Shown piece after piece: positions 39,451 through 40,738 of a stretch of DNA of 40,738 bases. The DNA lies in the NCBI GenBank assembly GCA_020628035.1, contig JAHDFS010000006.1, positions 10,708-51,445 of the forward strand, written 5' to 3'. Each line of letters opens with the position of its first letter. Position 1 is the stretch's first letter. Below the pieces are notes generated by a model, which was not told the DNA's origin, searched no databases, and saw nothing but the letters and a program-made list of their open reading frames with translations. Both the position numbers and the translations under genes were made by a program. Source of the DNA: Rhizobiaceae bacterium (GTDB lineage Bacteria > Pseudomonadota > Alphaproteobacteria > Rhizobiales > Rhizobiaceae).

Positions 39451-39537
39451 GCTTGGAAAATTCATGAATTTAGGGTTGCGCTCTCAATAACACTGTGATT
39501 TGAGTGCTGTGAAATTTTTTAGGGACCCGTAAATTTA

Positions 39538-39858
39538 ATGGCCAAGATTACATATATCTCTTCAGATGGAAAAGAATTCGTTGTTGATGCAAAAAATGGA
39601 TCAACAGTGATGGAAAATGCAGTCAAAAACTCTGTGCCTGGCATTGAGGCAGAGTGTGGCGGTGCTTGCGCATGTGCAACGTGTCACGTTTATGTTGACG
39701 ATGCTTGGAGCAAAAAAGTGGGTTCGCCAGAAGCCATGGAAGAAGATATGCTCGACTTTGCCTTTGAAATGAAGGAAACCTCGCGCTTGTCTTGTCAGGT
39801 TACTGTGTCAGATGAACTTGATGGATTAATTGTACATATCCCATCCCAACAAGCTTAA
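39538..39858 (+). CDS. 2Fe-2S ferredoxin, adrenodoxin type
   Basis: [19 protein letters not shown]...[23 protein letters not shown], with the C-x5-C-x2-C...C cluster pattern. Confidence 0.95.
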   Translation: MAKITYISSDGKEFVVDAKNGSTVMENAVKNSVPGIEAECGGACACATCHVYVDDAWSKKVGSPEAMEEDMLDFAFEMKETSRLSCQVTVSDELDGLIVHIPSQQA

Positions 39859-39897
39859 AAAAAGTACCTCACCGCAAGAATGGGGTGAGGCGAATTG

Positions 39898-39946
39898 GGC
39901 GCTGTATAAAAGACATGGGAGGAACGTGTTTTATACCTTCTGCGCC
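39898..39946. other. bulged stem-loop in the ferredoxin-folP intergenic region
   Basis: GGCGC-TG-TATAAAA-(17 nt)-TTTTATA-CCTTCT-GCGCC: two stacked complementary arms. Confidence 0.45.
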
Positions 39947-40257
39947 GGGAGTACATGACGAATCGTAAAAACTAAACTTATGTAAGGGATAGCTGACGCT
40001 TTTTGATGCGACTATCCTGAAATGTTATCGATATAATTTGACAAAATAATAGGCAAATTTCATCAATTAGTTGATAAAATGGGCAGTTAGCGATTACTGC
40101 TTGACTTAAATTGACCCAATCGTCGACTATTCGCGCCCCAACCCAATTGGGCTGCGATTCTTTTAATTTCCGCTATACACCGCCTCGCATTTACCGATAT
40201 AGAGATGTTTGCTGACAAATTTGTTGGCGTTTGGCGTGTTCTGGGACAAATTTTCTT

Positions 40258-40738
40258 ATGTTGACATCTATTCGTTCCAATATTTCTTGTTTTAAACCGC
40301 GTATTTGGCAGCTAGCGCACGGTAAAGAGATAACGTTAGGCCCAAAGGCCATCATCATGGCGATCATGAATATTACGCCGGATTCTTTTTCTGATGGCGC
40401 ATTGATCAACAGTCTAGACGAGGCGCTCAAATCTGCCGAAAAACACATCAGCGAAGGTGCACAAATTTTGGATATTGGTGGTGAATCCACCCGTCCTGGT
40501 GCAGATCCTGTCACGGCACAGCAGGAGCAAGACCGCGTGTTACCCGTGATTGAAGCAATTGCGGCCAATTTTGATGCTATTCTATCCATTGATACCTACC
40601 GCGAGACAACGGCTGATCTGGCCATATCCGCAGGCGCGCACATTATCAATGATGTTTGGGGGCTTCAACGGGAGCCACAAATTGCAAATGTTGCCGCAAA
40701 GCATCGTGCAGGGGTCTGCATTATGCATACGGGTCGTG
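40258..40738 (+). CDS. folP: dihydropteroate synthase, N-terminal part (truncated by window edge)
   Basis: Read manually: MLTSIRSNISCFKPRIWQLAHGKEITLGPKAIIMAIMNITPDSFSDGA...GAQILDIGGESTRPGADPV...ILSIDTYRETTADLAISAGAHIINDVWG. Open at the window edge, so missing from the ORF track. Confidence 0.92.
   Translation, partial: MLTSIRSNISCFKPRIWQLAHGKEITLGPKAIIMAIMNITPDSFSDGALINSLDEALKSAEKHISEGAQILDIGGESTRPGADPVTAQQEQDRVLPVIEAIAANFDAILSIDTYRETTADLAISAGAHIINDVWGLQREPQIANVAAKHRAGVCIMHTGR

Noticed and set aside
39866-39891. CCTCACC...GGTGAGG hairpin after the ferredoxin gene as a plus-strand Rho-independent terminator
   Set aside because: No T-tract follows it on the plus strand (the T-tract is on the minus strand), so it was not listed as a terminator, only noted as part of the structured gap.
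40191-40589. 132-aa minus-strand ORF
   Set aside because: Antisense to a clear dihydropteroate synthase reading frame (MAIMNITPDSFSDGA..., DIGGESTRPGA) on the plus strand.

Overview
This is an ordinary chromosomal segment from an alphaproteobacterium, most likely Hyphomicrobiales/Rhizobiales. That placement is inferred from gene content: DUF2865, DUF1289, a GPR-like giant coiled-coil protein and a STAS-fused MlaE permease. No prophage, IS element, CRISPR array, rRNA or tRNA was recognised. About 30 protein genes are housekeeping or conserved accessory: dusA (3' end), acyl-CoA thioesterase, extensin-like lipoprotein, TauE/SafE, cobS/cobT, histidine kinase, Lrp, hydroxyisobutyrate-dehydrogenase-like oxidoreductase, methyltransferase, MFS, DMT, moaA, nadE, GFA, class II DAHP synthase, GGCT-like, GH19-like, gor, DUF2059, rpiA, gph, L,D-transpeptidase, fumC, GGDEF, DUF2865, maeB, an Mla/MCE lipid-transport operon, ferredoxin and folP (5' part). 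The most interesting region is about 31.4-40.2 kb. It holds an MCE protein with three exact-length 68-aa repeats and a 1591-aa membrane-anchored coiled-coil protein with eight in-register 22-aa repeats, probably related to growth-pole-ring/TipN-type polarity proteins. Divergent from that gene is a small Hpt-like protein whose phosphoacceptor His appears to be replaced, with a CtrA-box-like site upstream. Other observations are a 26-bp perfect palindrome, a 24-bp operator-like dyad found in two separate intergenic regions, a 55-aa Cys/His-rich ORF missing from the ORF track, and a gor-GH19-GGCT gene cluster.
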